From contig JAVSML010000960.1 of NCBI GenBank assembly GCA_038503035.1, positions 90,087-154,086 on the forward strand: 64,000 nucleotides of DNA, read 5' to 3'. The DNA is from Crocodylus rhombifer. Taxonomy: Eukaryota; Chordata; Crocodylia; Crocodylidae. The position numbers and the translations under genes were made by a program. Position 1 is the first letter of the stretch. The number at the start of each line of letters is the position of its first letter. Positions 41,150-52,543 of this stretch are shown piece by piece. Under the pieces are notes generated by a model. The model had not been told where the DNA came from. It did not search any database and saw only the letters and a program-made list of their open reading frames with translations.

Positions 41150-41370
41150 TGGGCTAAACTAGTGGCACAGAGCTGGTCCATGGCCTGAATCTGGAGTGCA
41201 GAGCCATATCATCTGGCTCACGGGTTGGAATTTTGTGGCAGAGTGTTAATTACCACAGCTGTAGTGCCACTGGGCACTGCTCATCACATTGTCAAATTTC
41301 TGGACCCATAAGGAGCCCCAACTGACATGGCTCCGTGGGCCATTTTTTGGTCAACCTTGCACTAGTTAAT
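41150..41370. mobile_element. hAT-like element with unclear boundaries
   Basis: The left side reads ACTAGTGGCACAGAGCTGGTCC and the right side, read inward, ACTAGTGCAAGGTTGACC. The interior has the GGTCCATGG and CCGTGGGCCA phrases seen in the other hAT-like repeats here. A clear 8-base duplication was not found. Confidence 0.38.
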
Positions 41371-41394
41371 TGTCACTGTACTCCTGAAGTGCCT

Positions 41395-41530
41395 GAATAT
41401 TGTTATTCTCATTTTACAAATGTAGCAACTAATGTGACCAAAACCACAGTATGTCAGAGCTTGGATTAGAACACAGAGGTTCTTTTCTCTCACTTCTGTG
41501 CTTAGCTCATAGGTTCTGTACCAGGATGCC
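41395..41530 (+). mobile_element. MIR/CORE-SINE fragment
   Basis: TTATTCTCATTTTACAAATG, then GTGACCAAAACCACA and CAGAGCTTGGATTAGAACACAGAGG follow the order of the MIR SINE core and 3' part (CCATTTTACAGATG, GGTCACACAG, GCTGGGATTCGAACCCAGG). About 30 bases between the first two blocks are missing. MIR-type SINEs are old and shared by amniotes. Confidence 0.6.
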
Positions 41531-42998
41531 TTTGATGCTATTCAAATGCCCTCCTTGTGGGTAGAGGCTACAGGGCTGCTCACTGAAGGAGCCAACTCAG
41601 CTGAATGCAGCTAGCTATTGTGGGTGGGTATCAGGACTATAAACTAGTTTTGTTGAAAGCAGTCTGGACAGCACCTCCACCCATAGCCACAAATTGGTCT
41701 GGGACCTTCAAAAACCTAGAGGCGGATTTTGCAGATCCAAAGGTCAATACTGGGGAGTAGAAGGATGGATAATCAGTGGTTTCAGGGGTATCATTTTGGC
41801 TGGCAACTGAATTATATCTTTTTGGCCAAGAGGAAAAGGGGCCAATAGTTTCCTTTTATAAAAGTAAATGAAAACCTAGGGTAATCAAGATATTTGCAGC
41901 ATACCTGAAATCAAGAGAGACCACGACTTTGATCCCAAAAGCCTAATCTTCAGGTTCGAATCTGAAAAGTAATATATGTGTGAGATTCAGGATGGCCTAA
42001 ATTTGTCCTTTTGTTTGTCCATAGCAGGCTACACCATTTTATTTTATATACTCAAGGAAAGGAGTACCGTGGTTTCAGATCCATTTCAGTGAACTGTATA
42101 AAAAGACGTTTGTCTATAATAGAAGTGTTTATTTAGGAGCTTTTGGAAGTTTGTTTTTCACAACAGTACTAAGTCTGAATGAAACAGAAGTTAAGTTGGG
42201 AATTTAACTATTTTAAACAACTGTGCTAAATGCTTTTTCCCCCCTTTTAAACAGAATGTTTAAATAAGCCATCCTCAGCATTCACGAGTTCTTACTATGC
42301 AGCTTTCTTCATGGTTCACTTTCCTCCTTTGCCTTTCACTTGAGGGCAGAACTAGGGTAGAGAAATAATTTTTATTCACTTCTAAAAGGTTACAGTAATA
42401 AAGAAACTCTTGTTAACATCAGAGAACATAGCAGCCAGGAGTTTTCACAGTCTAGCATTGTTTGTTTTACCAGCAATTTGGAACCTTCTGCACTCTTAAA
42501 ATATTGGCAAGAAAATACTTAACTATTAACTGTTCTGTGGTATGTGTATGTGTGATACCCTGGGGAGGAGGAGTGCTTCGGGAAATAGGGTTTTTCTTAG
42601 CCTGTGATTGAAACCAGAAAATGCAGAATATGAAAGCTTAAAGCAATGATGTTTCAGCTTTTAGTTGCAAGTCTAAGATGGATATGAAATGTACTGTTAG
42701 ACAGGCTGAGAGGCCCTACAGGTCACACACAACAGTAGACACAGGAGGCTTGATGGGATAAACACAGAGCAGATAGAGGAGGACGTGTGGGGAGCTCTGG
42801 CTGGGTAAGAGTAAAAGATAAATACTTTCTTAAATAAGTAGCATCATAGGACTGATAGGGATCTCATAGGAATCACTAAAGGGTTATTTTGTCACAGCCA
42901 GGTATTGTTCTCTTGATGCAAGAGAGTATAATGTATGTGATGATGCAGATTGTGTGAAGTGAAGGGATAAACTGCTTTTTCTGTTGAGGATACAAATT
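41531..42998. other. Unrecognised AT-rich sequence
   Basis: No gene or repeat family was recognised. Confidence 0.4.
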
Positions 42999-43545
42999 AC
43001 TGTATTTATTTTACTCCAAGATGCATGGGGGAGGGGGGTGAAGCCCCCCCATCTTGAATTCAAGTACAAGCAGGGGGACAGGCAGCTGTGGCTCTGACTC
43101 TGATCCTGACCTGGGCTCAGCATTGCAACCACAGCTGCAGCTGCTGCCCTCCCTGCTCCCCACTGCCACTGAAGTGGTGGTGGTAGCTCTGAGGCCAAGA
43201 CTGGGGCTGCCACTGCTGCTGCCATAACCACTGCCACATGGCCAGATGGGGGCCAGAGTCAGTATGTCCTCTATGCCCTGAGCTGGAATGGGGCCAGGGC
43301 TGGCAGTGGAGCAAGGATGGGAGGGGAAGCAGTAGTGGTGTGGGGAGGGCAGGCAGCAAGGAGGCCAAGTGATGGGCAGGTAAGAGGACTGGTGGTTGCC
43401 AGGGGTGGCAGACACAGTGGAGGGTAATTAGATTCTATACATGGAAAATTATAAAAAATTTATCATCTTTCCATCTGTGAAATCTAATTTTTGAGAGGTC
43501 GTCTTAAATTCAAAGTTGTCTTTGATTTGGTAAATACCATAATGC
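42999..43545. mobile_element. MITE with TACTGTATTTA ends and a GC-rich interior
   Basis: The left end is TACTGTATTTATTTTACTCC and the right end, read inward, is TATGGTATTTACCAAATCAA. An AT-rich internal palindrome at 43428-43490 (TAATTAGATTC.ATACATGGAAAA..) is shared with 9208-9269. Between 43020 and 43400 the interior is GC-rich with CTG/CAG-type strings. It encodes nothing recognisable. The ends suggest a Tc1/mariner or Tigger-like MITE with a TA target. Confidence 0.55.
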
Positions 43546-43754
43546 TTTATGTGATAGTGGAATTTGTTATCAGTAATACTGGAGGTGATATGAAAGTAGC
43601 AAGCAAAGTCAGAAATAATTTCACTTAATTTGATATTTTTATACTTAAATGGTAAGAGTTCACCAACTGAGATTTTTGGGGCCAATACCGATAGCCAGTT
43701 TTTAAGGAGGCAATCAGTTGATACCTATCTGATTTCCGATACTCAGCTTGTCAG

Positions 43755-44015
43755 TTTGAAGAGCTGCATCCAGCTGGTAAGGGGAGGGAAGGAGTGGGGG
43801 TGGGAGTGGGGCCAGATTAAGGCCCCTGTGGTGAGGGAGGGAATGGGGCTGGGGCTGGGGCAGGGGAAGGCGCTGGCCAGCCAGGGCAAGGAGGGGCATG
43901 GGACAGGGCCACAAGTGGCTCATCCAGGGGGCAAGGAGGGAGCATGTGTCCCCCAGATCTGCGCAGCATGGGGCGAACTGTAGCTGTGGGCTGAGGCCAG
44001 GGCTGGGGCAGGCGT
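43755..44015 (+). repeat. GC-rich module, copy 1
   Basis: It shares an ordered set of phrases with 44478-44735: GAGCTG....CTGGTAAG, GGTGAGGGAGGGA(A/G)TGGGG, GGGGCATGG(G/C)AC.GGACAG and CTG.GGCTGAGGC. The two copies lie about 720 bases apart in direct orientation. It is non-coding and G-rich. Confidence 0.5.
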
Positions 44016-44044
44016 GGAATGGAGGCATGGCTGGGAAGGGGGGG

Positions 44045-44317
44045 GCGGCTTCTGCTGCTAGACGTAGCTTGTCCAGTGGTCATCTGGCGGCTCCACCTAC
44101 TCCCTCTGCTCATTCAGGAGGGCATGGCAGAGGGGAGGCATGTGCCCCCAGATCTGCTGAGCCTGGAAGAGCCCGGCCCCAGCCTGCCCTGCCCCATGCA
44201 GATCCGGGGGCCACTACCCCCCGCCCCCCCCCCGTGCCCTCCTGGATGAGTGGCAGGAGAAGTGGCGGGAGCCACCAAATGAGCACTGGACAAGCCACAT
44301 GCAGCAGCGGAAGCTGC
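44045..44317. repeat. Imperfect palindrome of about 85-bp arms
   Basis: The arm 44045-44128 (GGCTTCTGCTGCTAGACGTAG, GCTTGTCCAGTGGTCAT, CAGGAGGGCATGG) is the diverged reverse complement of 44233-44317. A C-rich centre of about 100 bases separates them. It has the look of a foldback MITE. It sits between the two GC-rich modules. Confidence 0.6.
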
Positions 44318-44477
44318 TTGCCGCTCCCTTTGCTTCCTTCCCTGCACTTCCCTAATGAACCGTGCCTTTGTCCTATGCCCACTCTGGCCCTGGGATAATT
44401 TGGCCAATAAATGCCCACGATATGTGTAGCTGCAGTGCAGCATGCAGGCAGTGAGGAGCACAGCCCAGCAGCTTGGA

Positions 44478-44735
44478 GAGCTGTGTGCCACTGGTAAGTC
44501 TATTCTGGTGGAAGGGGAGGAGGGATGGAAGGGGTGTGGGGGGACAGATCAATGTCCCCCATGGTGAGGGAGGGAGTGGGGTTAGGGCTAGGGCAGGCGC
44601 CCAGCTGAGGTGGGGCATGGCACGGGACAGAACCATGCTTCGTCCGGGGGGCGTGAGGTGGGAGAGGGAACTGCCCTCAGAACTGCATGGAGTGATGGTG
44701 GGGTGGGCTGCAACTGCAGGCTGAGGCTGATGCTG
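44478..44735 (+). repeat. GC-rich module, copy 2
   Basis: The direct-repeat partner of 43755-44015. It ends shortly before the CR1 tail at 44747, so the modules and the palindrome may form one larger GC-rich non-autonomous element. Confidence 0.5.
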
Positions 44736-44746
44736 CACCTGGCTCT

Positions 44747-45034
44747 TCCTGGCACATGAGTGCGGGTGGAGCAGGGTCTCTCCCGTTCCCTGCTGGTCCC
44801 CCTTAGTAAGTTTATAGACGGCCACCAGATCCTTTCTCAGCCTGAAGGCTGAACAGGTTCTGGTCCTGTAGCCTCTCCTCATAGGGCCTGCCCTGCTGCC
44901 CCCTGACCATGCCCTCCTCTGGACCCTCTCAATGCTGTCCACACCCCTCTTGAAGTGCGGCACCCAGAACTGGACACTGTACTCCAACTGTGGCCTGACC
45001 AGCGTCACATAGAGGGGAAGGATCACCTCCTCAG
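44747..45034 (-). pseudogene. CR1 copy a, 3' segment
   Basis: The minus strand encodes the CR1 C-terminal region (LYVTLVRPQLEYSVQFWVPH, FKRGVDSIERVQRRA, DLVAVYKLTKGDQQ). The extreme 3' tail is missing. The copy is interrupted at 45034 by CR1 copy b and resumes at 46068 at the expected codon block, so b was inserted into a. Confidence 0.85.
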
Positions 45035-46067
45035 TTTCATAGTAGCTAGGGTCAGGAGGTACCTGAACAGATCATCTAGCCTGACCCCCTGCCACAGGCA
45101 GGAATGAATGCTGGGTTCACAAGACCCCAGACAGGTGATCATCCAACCTCCTCTTGAATTTACCCAAGTTAGGGGCGAGGACCCTGGGAAGTTGGGTCCA
45201 GATTTTGGCCACCCTTACTGTAAAATATTGCTTTCTGATCTCTAACCTAAACCTATTCTCCATCAGCTTATTACCATTGTTCCTAGTTACCCCAGGTAGT
45301 GCTGAGGGGAATAGGGCTCTACGTATTTGCTGTTGATGTCCCCTGATGAGTTTGTAGGCAACCACCTCTTGCTGAGGCTGAACAGGTTCAGGTCCCTCAG
45401 TCTCTCTTCATAGGGCCTGTCCTGCCCTCTCACCAAGCGGGTGGCCCTCCTCTGAACCCTCTCTAGGTTGGCCACATCCCTCTTGAAGTGTGGCGCCCAG
45501 TACTGGACGCAGTGCTGCAACTGTGGCCTGACCAAAGTCGCATAGAGGAGGAGTATCACCTCTCTAGACTGACTTGAGATGTGTCTTTGGATGCATGACA
45601 AAGTATGGCTGGCCTTGCTGGCTGCAGTCTGGCATTGGTGGCTCATGTTCATCTTGGAGTCAATAATGACTTCAAGATCCCGTTTCGACTCTGTGCTTTC
45701 AAGAGGGGAACTCCCCAGCCTGTATGTATGCTGTTGATTACTTCTCCCAAGGTGCAGCACCCTGCATTTGTCTACATTGAACCCCATCTTATTCTCGTCT
45801 GCCCACTTTTGCAGCCGCTCTCTCCCTTTAAGTGTGTCCACCTCGCCCCATATCTTAGTGTCATCAGCAAACTTGGACAGCATGCTTTCCACCCCCTTGT
45901 CCAAGTTGATGATGAAGATGTTAAACAGTGTGGGCCCAAGGCCCTGGGGTACCCCGCTGCTCACAAGTCACCAAGTTGAGTACAGCCCATCCACCACTAC
46001 TCTCTGGGTGCACCCCATCAGCTCATTTTTTACCCATCCACTGTGTAGGCATCAATACCACAGTTGG
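45035..46067 (-). pseudogene. CR1 copy b, nested in copy a
   Basis: A 3' tail starts at 45035 (TTTCATAGTAGCTAGGGTC). Frame 45117-45365 encodes the ORF2 C-terminus. Frame 45287-45964 (225 codons, open) covers RT from motif B SSGVPQG through FADDTKIWG with both catalytic Asp, the thumb and LRDLNLFSLSKRW. The copy is 5'-truncated in the RT palm. Having entered copy a, it is the younger of the two. Confidence 0.9.
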
Positions 46068-46541
46068 ACCTGCTCATGAAGCATCTGTGGATGCATGACA
46101 AGGTGAGGATGGCCCTACTGACCGTGTCCTCACATTGGCGGCGCATGTTCATCTTGGCATCAGTGATGACTCCAAGATCTTTTTATGCCTCTGCACCGAC
46201 AAGAAGGGAGTTCCCCAGCCTGTAGGTATGCTGCTGGTTCTTCCTCCCCAGGTGCAGTAGCTTGCACTTGTCAATATTGAAACCCATCCTGTTTTCATCC
46301 GCCCACCCCTCTAACCTGTCCAGATCTAGTTGTAGTCTGTCCCTTCCTTCTAACATACCCACTTCTCCCCACATCTTAGTGTCATCCACAAACTTGAACA
46401 AGGTGCTTTTTACCCTCTCGTCAAAGTCGCTGATGAAGATGTTGAACAGTGCAGGCCCAAAGACTGAGCCCTGGGGAAACCCACTGCCCACATCCCTCCA
46501 GGTCAAAAATGACCTGTCCACCACCATTCTCTGGGTGCAAT
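46068..46541 (-). pseudogene. CR1 copy a, 5' segment
   Basis: Frame 46183-46527 encodes GSGFPQGSVFGPALFN, FVDDTKMWGEVG (Val replaces the usual Ala before the Asp pair) and WADENRMGFNIDKCKLLHLG. This continues copy a beyond the nested copy b. It ends at 46541 against copy c. Confidence 0.88.
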
Positions 46542-46995
46542 ATTCATACTGTGATCTATTATTATCCCTAGGTCCCTTTCATTCATGGTGCTAGTCAGTT
46601 TGGTGCCACCAAGCCTGTGTTGGAGGTTGCTTGTCTCAAGGTGGAGCACTTTACATTTCTCAAAGTTGAACTTCATCAGATTCTGATCCACCCAATTTGC
46701 TAGCTTGTCTAGGTCTGCCTGTATCTGTAGTCTATCTTCAAGCATAACTATGCTTCCCCATAGGTTGGTGTCATCTGCGAACTTGGCCTGTAAGCTCTTC
46801 ACCCCCACATCCAAATTGTTAATAAAGATGTTGAAAAGTACCAATCCCTGCGGGACACCACTGCCCGCTTTTCACAAGGATGACACAGATCCATTCACTA
46901 CAACTCTCTGGGTCCTATCCTGCAGCCAGTTTCTAACTGGCTGTCACAGAACTATGACTACTGTTTTTATGGGAGAGCTTCCCACCAACTTATCT
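46542..46995 (-). pseudogene. CR1 copy c, RT segment
   Basis: Frame 46503-46844 encodes LFNIFINNLDVGVKSLQAKF, FADDTNLWGS and MKFNFEKCKVLHLETSN. Its 3' portion is missing at the junction with copy a, and the frame reads through the junction. The 5' side ends near 46995 against a plus-strand CR1. Confidence 0.85.
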
Positions 46996-47284
46996 ACTTC
47001 ATATTCACAGATGACACAAAGCTGGGGGAGTAATAGGTACACTGGAAGGTAGGGCTAGGATTCAGAAAGGCCTTGACAGACTGGAGGATTGGAACAAAGG
47101 AAATCTCATAAGGTTCAATAAGGAGAAATATGAAGTCCTGCACTTTGGATGGAACAATCCCATGCACCAGTACAGCCTGGGGACCGACTGGCCAAGCAAC
47201 GAATCTGCAGAAAAGGACCTGGGAATTACAGTGGACAATAAACTGAATAGGAGCCAACAGTGTGCCCTTGTTGCCAAGAATGCT
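46996..47284 (+). pseudogene. CR1 copy d, plus strand, RT segment
   Basis: It starts at TTCACAGATGACACAAAGCT (the Ala/Thr-Asp-Asp block, here FTDDTKL) and continues through WNKGN..FNKEKYEVLHFGW and a KDLGITVDNKLNRSQQC block in the frame 47162 onward. It ends where copy e begins. It lies head to head with copy c. Confidence 0.8.
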
Positions 47285-48972
47285 CACCAAAAGCATCCGG
47301 AATGTCTCCTAGCTAAAAGGGAGGCGCACACCCAATGGAAAGGAGGAGCCATCACCAGGGATGACTATACTGCAGTTGCTCAGGGATGTAGGGGGAAAGT
47401 CAGGAAGGCCAAGGCAGAGATGGAACTGGGACTAGCTTCCTGGATCAAGGACAACAAGAAGTCCTTTTTTAAATACATAGGGGGCAAAAAGAAGGTTCTG
47501 GGTAATGTGGGACCCCTGCAAGACATGTTAGGAAATTTGGTCGTCACACCAGATGACAAAGCCAACATATTTAATGATTTCTTTGCCTCCATTTTCCTGA
47601 GCAAGGACTGAAACAGTCACCCCCCCACTGGCCCCCCTCAGCCCCAGGGGAGGCACACCTGGGCAAAGGGTTAGTGAGGAACTAGTTAGGGAACTTCTGG
47701 AGGGACTGGATGTATTCAAGTCAGCTGGTCCGGACAATCTCCACCCTAGAGTACTAAGGAAATTAGCTGAGGTCATTGCAGGACCCCGGCACGGCTTTAC
47801 GAGCACTCATGGTGCTCTGGAGTGGTGCCAGAGGACTGGAAGAGGGCCAACGTGATTCCCATCTTCAAAAAGGGGAAGAAGGAGGACCTGGGAAACTATA
47901 GGCCAGTTAGCCTTTCCTCGATCCTAGGCAAGGTTTTTGAGAAAATTATTTTGTTGCATATCCACAAGGGGCCAGCAGGGGAGATCATGCTTAGGGGCAA
48001 CCAACACAGGTTCATTAGCGGCAGGTCCTGTCAGACCAACCTGGTGGCCTTCTATGATCAGGGGGTAAAAAGCACCCTGTTCAAATTTGCTGACGACGCT
48101 AAGATGTGGGGGAATGTGGGAACGCTAGAAGGGAGGAATAGGCTGCAATTGGACCTAGACAGGTTACAAGGGTAGGCGGATGAGAACAGGATGGGATTCA
48201 ACACTGACAAGTGCAAAGTGATGCACCTGGGGAAGAACAACCGGCACCATACCTACAGGTTGAGGAACTCCATTCTTGTCAGTACAGAGGTGGAAAAGGA
48301 TCATGGAGTCATCATTGACTCCAAGATGAACATGGGCCGGCAGTGTGGGGAGGCAGTCAGGAAGGCCAACCGTACCTTGTCATGCATCCACAGATGCATC
48401 TCAAGCAGGTCCAAGGAGGGGATCCTCCCCCTCTATGCAGCACTGGTCAGGCTGCAGCTAGAGTACTGTGTCCAGTTCTGAGCGCAGCACTTCAAGAGGG
48501 ATGTGGACAACATGGAGAAGGTCCAGAGGAGGGCCACTCACATGATCAGGGGGCAGCAGGGCAGGCCCTATGAGGAGAGGCTATGGGACCTGAACCTGTT
48601 CAGCCTCCAAAAGAGAAGGCTGAGGGGGGATCTAGTGGCCTGTTACAAACTAGTCAGGGGGGATCAGCAGGGATTGGGGAAGTCCCTGTTCCCCCGAGCA
48701 CTACCAGGAGTGACTAGGAATAACGGTCACAAACTGGCAGAGGGTAGATTTAGGCTAGATATCAGGAAGCAGTACTTCATGGTCAGGGCGGCTAGGATCT
48801 GGAAGCAACTTCCAAGAGAAGTGGTGCTTGCTCCTACCCTGGGGGTTTTTAAAAGGAGGTTAGATGTACACCTTGCTGGGGTCATTTGACCCCAGTACTC
48901 TTTCCTGCCATGGTAGGGGGTTGGACTTGATGATCTGCTCAGGTCCCTTCCGACCCTACCAACTATGAAACT
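47285..48972 (+). pseudogene. CR1 copy e, ORF2 with internal RT deletion
   Basis: The plus-strand frames 47162-47611, 47822-48175, 48191-48481 and 48503-48889 cover ORF2 from the region after the endonuclease to the natural C-terminus (FKRRLDVHLAGVI). They carry WKRANVIPIFKKGKK, NYRPVSLSSILGK, then at about 48060 the sequence jumps from TNLVAFYDQ directly to GVKSTLFKFADDAKMWG. This removes RT motifs A and B (about 90 codons by comparison with the 52-56 kb copy) while keeping the frame. Stops at 48173 (TAG) and 48480 (TGA) and a frame change near 47612 are further damage. The 3' tail ends near 48972. Confidence 0.9.
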
Positions 48973-49645
48973 ATATGAGTTGGCAATGCGATGCTGTAGC
49001 CAGTAGAACAAATAATACTCTGGCGTGCATCAATCGATGCATCTCCAGCAAAACCAAGAAGATGATTCTTTCTCTCTCCTCAGCACTGGTGAGACTGCAG
49101 CTGGAGTACTGTGTTCAGTTCTGGGCACCACACTTTAACAAGGATGTGGACAAGCTTGAGAGAAAGAGGACAAGCTTGAGAGAAAGCTAAAGAAGAGCCA
49201 TCTGTATGATCCAAGTCTTACACAGCAAGCCATACAAGGAAAGACTGAGGGATCTGGGACTTTTCCGCCTGAGGAAAAGAAGGCTAAGAGTGGACCTGGT
49301 AGCAGCTTACCGCTACACTAGGAGACTACATCAAGGGCTCAGCGAGCAACTGTGCACCAGGGCAGCTGAGGGGAAAACTAGGAGTAATGGCCACAAATTC
49401 CTGGAAAACTGATTCAGGCTCAACATTAGGAAAAACTTTTTCACAGTCAGAGTGCCCAGACTGTGGAATAAGCTCCCTCCATAGATGGTGCAATCACTTA
49501 TCTTGGAAATCTTCAAGAGGAGACTAGATAGTCACCTTGCTGGGATTGCCTGACCCCCAGTTATCTTTCCTGCTTTGTGCAGGTGGCTGGACCCAATGAT
49601 CTTCCAAGGTCCCTTCTGGCCTTACAATCTATGAATCTATGACTG
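48973..49645 (+). pseudogene. CR1 copy f, plus strand, 3' end
   Basis: It encodes the CR1 C-terminal region in fragments (LVRLQLEYCVQFWAPHFNKD in frame 48975-49190, RLRDLGLFRLRKRRLRVDLV in 49206-49412) and ends with CTATGAATCTATGA, the CR1 3' octamer repeat. A 20-base tandem duplication (GACAAGCTTGAGAGAAAG.. at 49149 and 49169) disrupts the frame. Confidence 0.88.
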
Positions 49646-49980
49646 CGAGAACTTCCCTTTCTTCCTGTTTGTTTCTCAGGCTCTGTGCATTTTTATACAG
49701 ACATTCAAGGTAACCAGCCAATTGCCCTACTTTGGGAAGAATGAGAACGTTTTTCCTGTTGCTCCTTCCTGCTTGCACTTCCCTTTAGGTTACCCACATC
49801 CCCATTTACCTCAGGGTTTTGGCCTCCATCCCCTGGTGAATCTAGTTTAAAGCCCTCCTTACTAGGTCACCGTTTAGTGCTTTTAGTAGTCTTTTAGCTG
49901 CCATCTTGCACTCTCTCCTGCCTACCTCTCTGGACACTGGTTTAAACTCCCCTGGCCAAATTGCAAACTGTGTTTAAGTG
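49646..49980 (-). mobile_element. Possible CR1 5'-region fragment
   Basis: CCTGGTGAATCTAGTTTAAAGCCCTCCT resembles the antisense of the CR1 ORF1/ORF2 junction (compare GCTTAGTTTAAATCCCGG at 55460-55480). Other parts are not readable. Confidence 0.33.
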
Positions 49981-52451
49981 TGTCCCCTATGTTAAAAGCA
50001 GCCTGCCATTTTTTTAAAATCCTCATTCCTTTCCAGTATATGTATAAGTACTGGCAGGATGTATGTGTGATTAAATCTGCAAGTATGCCTGCTGGTCAGG
50101 CAAAGATGTCTACAAAGTGCCAAACTCCCTGTGGACCCAGTGGGGAGGTGTTGAAGCTTCTCAGCCTTCTGTATGAGGGGGCCATCCAAAGCCCAGCTTT
50201 GAAGCAATACCTGCTTGCTTCCAGCACAACAGGTAGTTGAAAGTTATATGTCCCTTCTAGAAGAAACTGGATGCTATCCTTGGCCAGGACCCAACAGCAT
50301 GACTTGTTTCAAGAGGACAATGAAAGTCTGCTGCATGCCAGGGGAAACCTTTTCCAGGCATCTCACAGAAAAGGAAGAAGAAAACCTGTTCTGGAAGGAG
50401 TAAGAGGGATATGAACACTGACATCGAAAATTCACTTGACAGCCTGTCTTCTGTCTTATGGAAAGAATTGCCTGAACCTGACACAGCAGATGGAAAGCAG
50501 TAAGGACACTTGAAACTGCTACCAGGTAGTGCCACTATGATAAGGTCACAGTGCTAATATGTTTATTCCCTGAATTCCCTCGTTGTTTGCCCCTCCCAAA
50601 GTATTTCTTTCTTATATATGGTTATATTTAATGCCCTTTCTACCTGTAGCCACAGAATAAATAATGAAAGTTTGGAGTTAAGTGCTGTTTTGTGGTCAAA
50701 GGGCATTGAAAAGAAAAGTTCCTGGAAAAAAATGCCCTGTCTTGTTGAGGTAGAGGTAAAATTGTTTTAAGGCTTCTGTAAATACAAGTACTATCCTGTG
50801 GCAGAGTTCTTTAATGTGTAGCAGAGCACACATATATGATGGTGGGGCTGGCTGGGGCAGTGCAGGGGGCTGCCTGTCAGCTAGATCCATGCTGGAGTAC
50901 CCTCATGCCCCAGTGAGCCGCACTGCAGCACACTGAGCTAGGTCAGAGCAGTTCTGAGCTGGCAGGCTGACCCCTGGGGTCCCCTGCCAGCTGGGGTTGC
51001 TCTGACCCAGTGCAATGTGCTGCAGTCCTGAGCGCACATTCAAATGTGGCGCCCGGGAGCAATAAACTCTGGTACATACTGTGCCAGAGTTTTTTGCGCC
51101 ATGCTAATAGCAGCCATTGTGTAGGGTAGATCCTTGTGTGCTTGAGAAAGATAGGGTATGTCCAAAAGTGAGCTAGTACATTAGAGTTTTTCTGTGTGCT
51201 TCTTTAATGTTGTGTGGCAAAGAGAGAGTGCCAAGGTAAATGGAGTTCTCCCAGAGAAGCAGCAGAGACTAGTCTGTGGTTTTGGACTCGTACTGACAAG
51301 TGGGTTGCTGAAGTAGATAAGTTGGTGGAAAGCTCTCCCAGAAAAGCAGTAGTGAGGTTACTGACTGTCTTCAGGCTCTTGGAAGCCATATATATCTAAG
51401 GAGGATCATTCTGTGAGTCCATCTGGCTGACTCTTATAAGGAAACTCCTTGACACAAAACATAAGCAAAACGTTTGTTTATCTAGCAAAAAATGAATATA
51501 TTATTTCATAACATAGTAAAATGTACACTTGATATGAATCCGAAAGTATTAAGCTATACATCTGCTTTAAACTGTGTACTATTATGGTATGCCCCATTAG
51601 GTAGCAAAAAGTTGTACTCAGTTTCATATAAAAGCTCTATATAGTTACAAATCTTCCTATTTAATGGTTATCTCAACCAATGAGAATGCACCTTTCTTTA
51701 GAAAATGTTGTATTTTTCACATCCCCCCTCCCCCCCAGTAAGGCCTTGTTTTGGGGAATGCAGAATGAAGGAGGAAAAAAAATTAGAGTTATGGCTGCAT
51801 ACTGCAAGGACAGCGTACTTTTCAGCTCGCTTACCCTCAATTTCTTGACCAGGCAAAACCTAGAGTTTTAACTCTTTCACAACTGAATTGTCAGCAGCAG
51901 CTCATGGATGCTCAACCTAAAGCTGAAACTAGCTGCTGCTGAAAACTGGACTCTGGGCAGATTTAGGATTTTGAAAATACCTGAAAACAGTCTGCAGGAA
52001 TGTGAAACAGCAGAATAGAGAGAGGGAATTGCAAGTTCTAAATTATAAGTTCTACAGCACAATTGCCAAAGAAAGGTTAGCATGATTAGTGGGGCATTAG
52101 AAAGGAGAATGGGTCATTACCACCTGTTCAGTGAAAAGCTATTAGCAGAAATCAAATAGTTTATAATGAGTTATGAAGTCAGTTGACTCCCTCAGTGCTG
52201 CCTGAATGGATATACCAGCACTGCTTCTCTGGGCAGAAAAATTAAATTCCCCACTTAAGATACTCATACCAATTTTGGAAGGCTAATTTTGTTGAGAAAG
52301 GTATGTATAGTATGTGAGTAAGTACAGTAATTAAAGTATAATGAAAAAGTTAATTAAAAGCAGTGATGTAAATAGAGGCTTTTCACTTGATGATTTAAAT
52401 CACTCCTGGTTGCTGTAGTTTCTGGAGGTCTGTGGCCTTATTTCTGCCTTA
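49981..52451. other. Unrecognised sequence with a palindromic patch
   Basis: At 50900-51115 there is a repeat-like patch with self-complementary strings such as TGACCCC/GGGGTCC near 50970-50985 and ACTCTGG....CCAGAGT at 51066-51092. A similar ACTCTAG/CCAGAGT pair occurs at 1863-1887. At 51300-51380 a string (GATAAGTTGGTGGAAAGCTC..) matches, in opposite orientation, the segment at 46960-46995 next to CR1 copy c. No gene was recognised. Confidence 0.4.
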
Positions 52452-52543
52452 TTTCATAGATTTCATAGACATTAGGGCTGGAAGGGACCTCGGAAGGTCA
52501 TTGAGTCCAGCCCCACGCCCAAAAAGCAGGAAGTCAGCTGGGG

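Noticed and set aside
43898..44398. 166-codon plus-strand frame in the GC-rich module
   Set aside because: It runs across a palindrome and a repeat module, with opposite-strand frames equally open.
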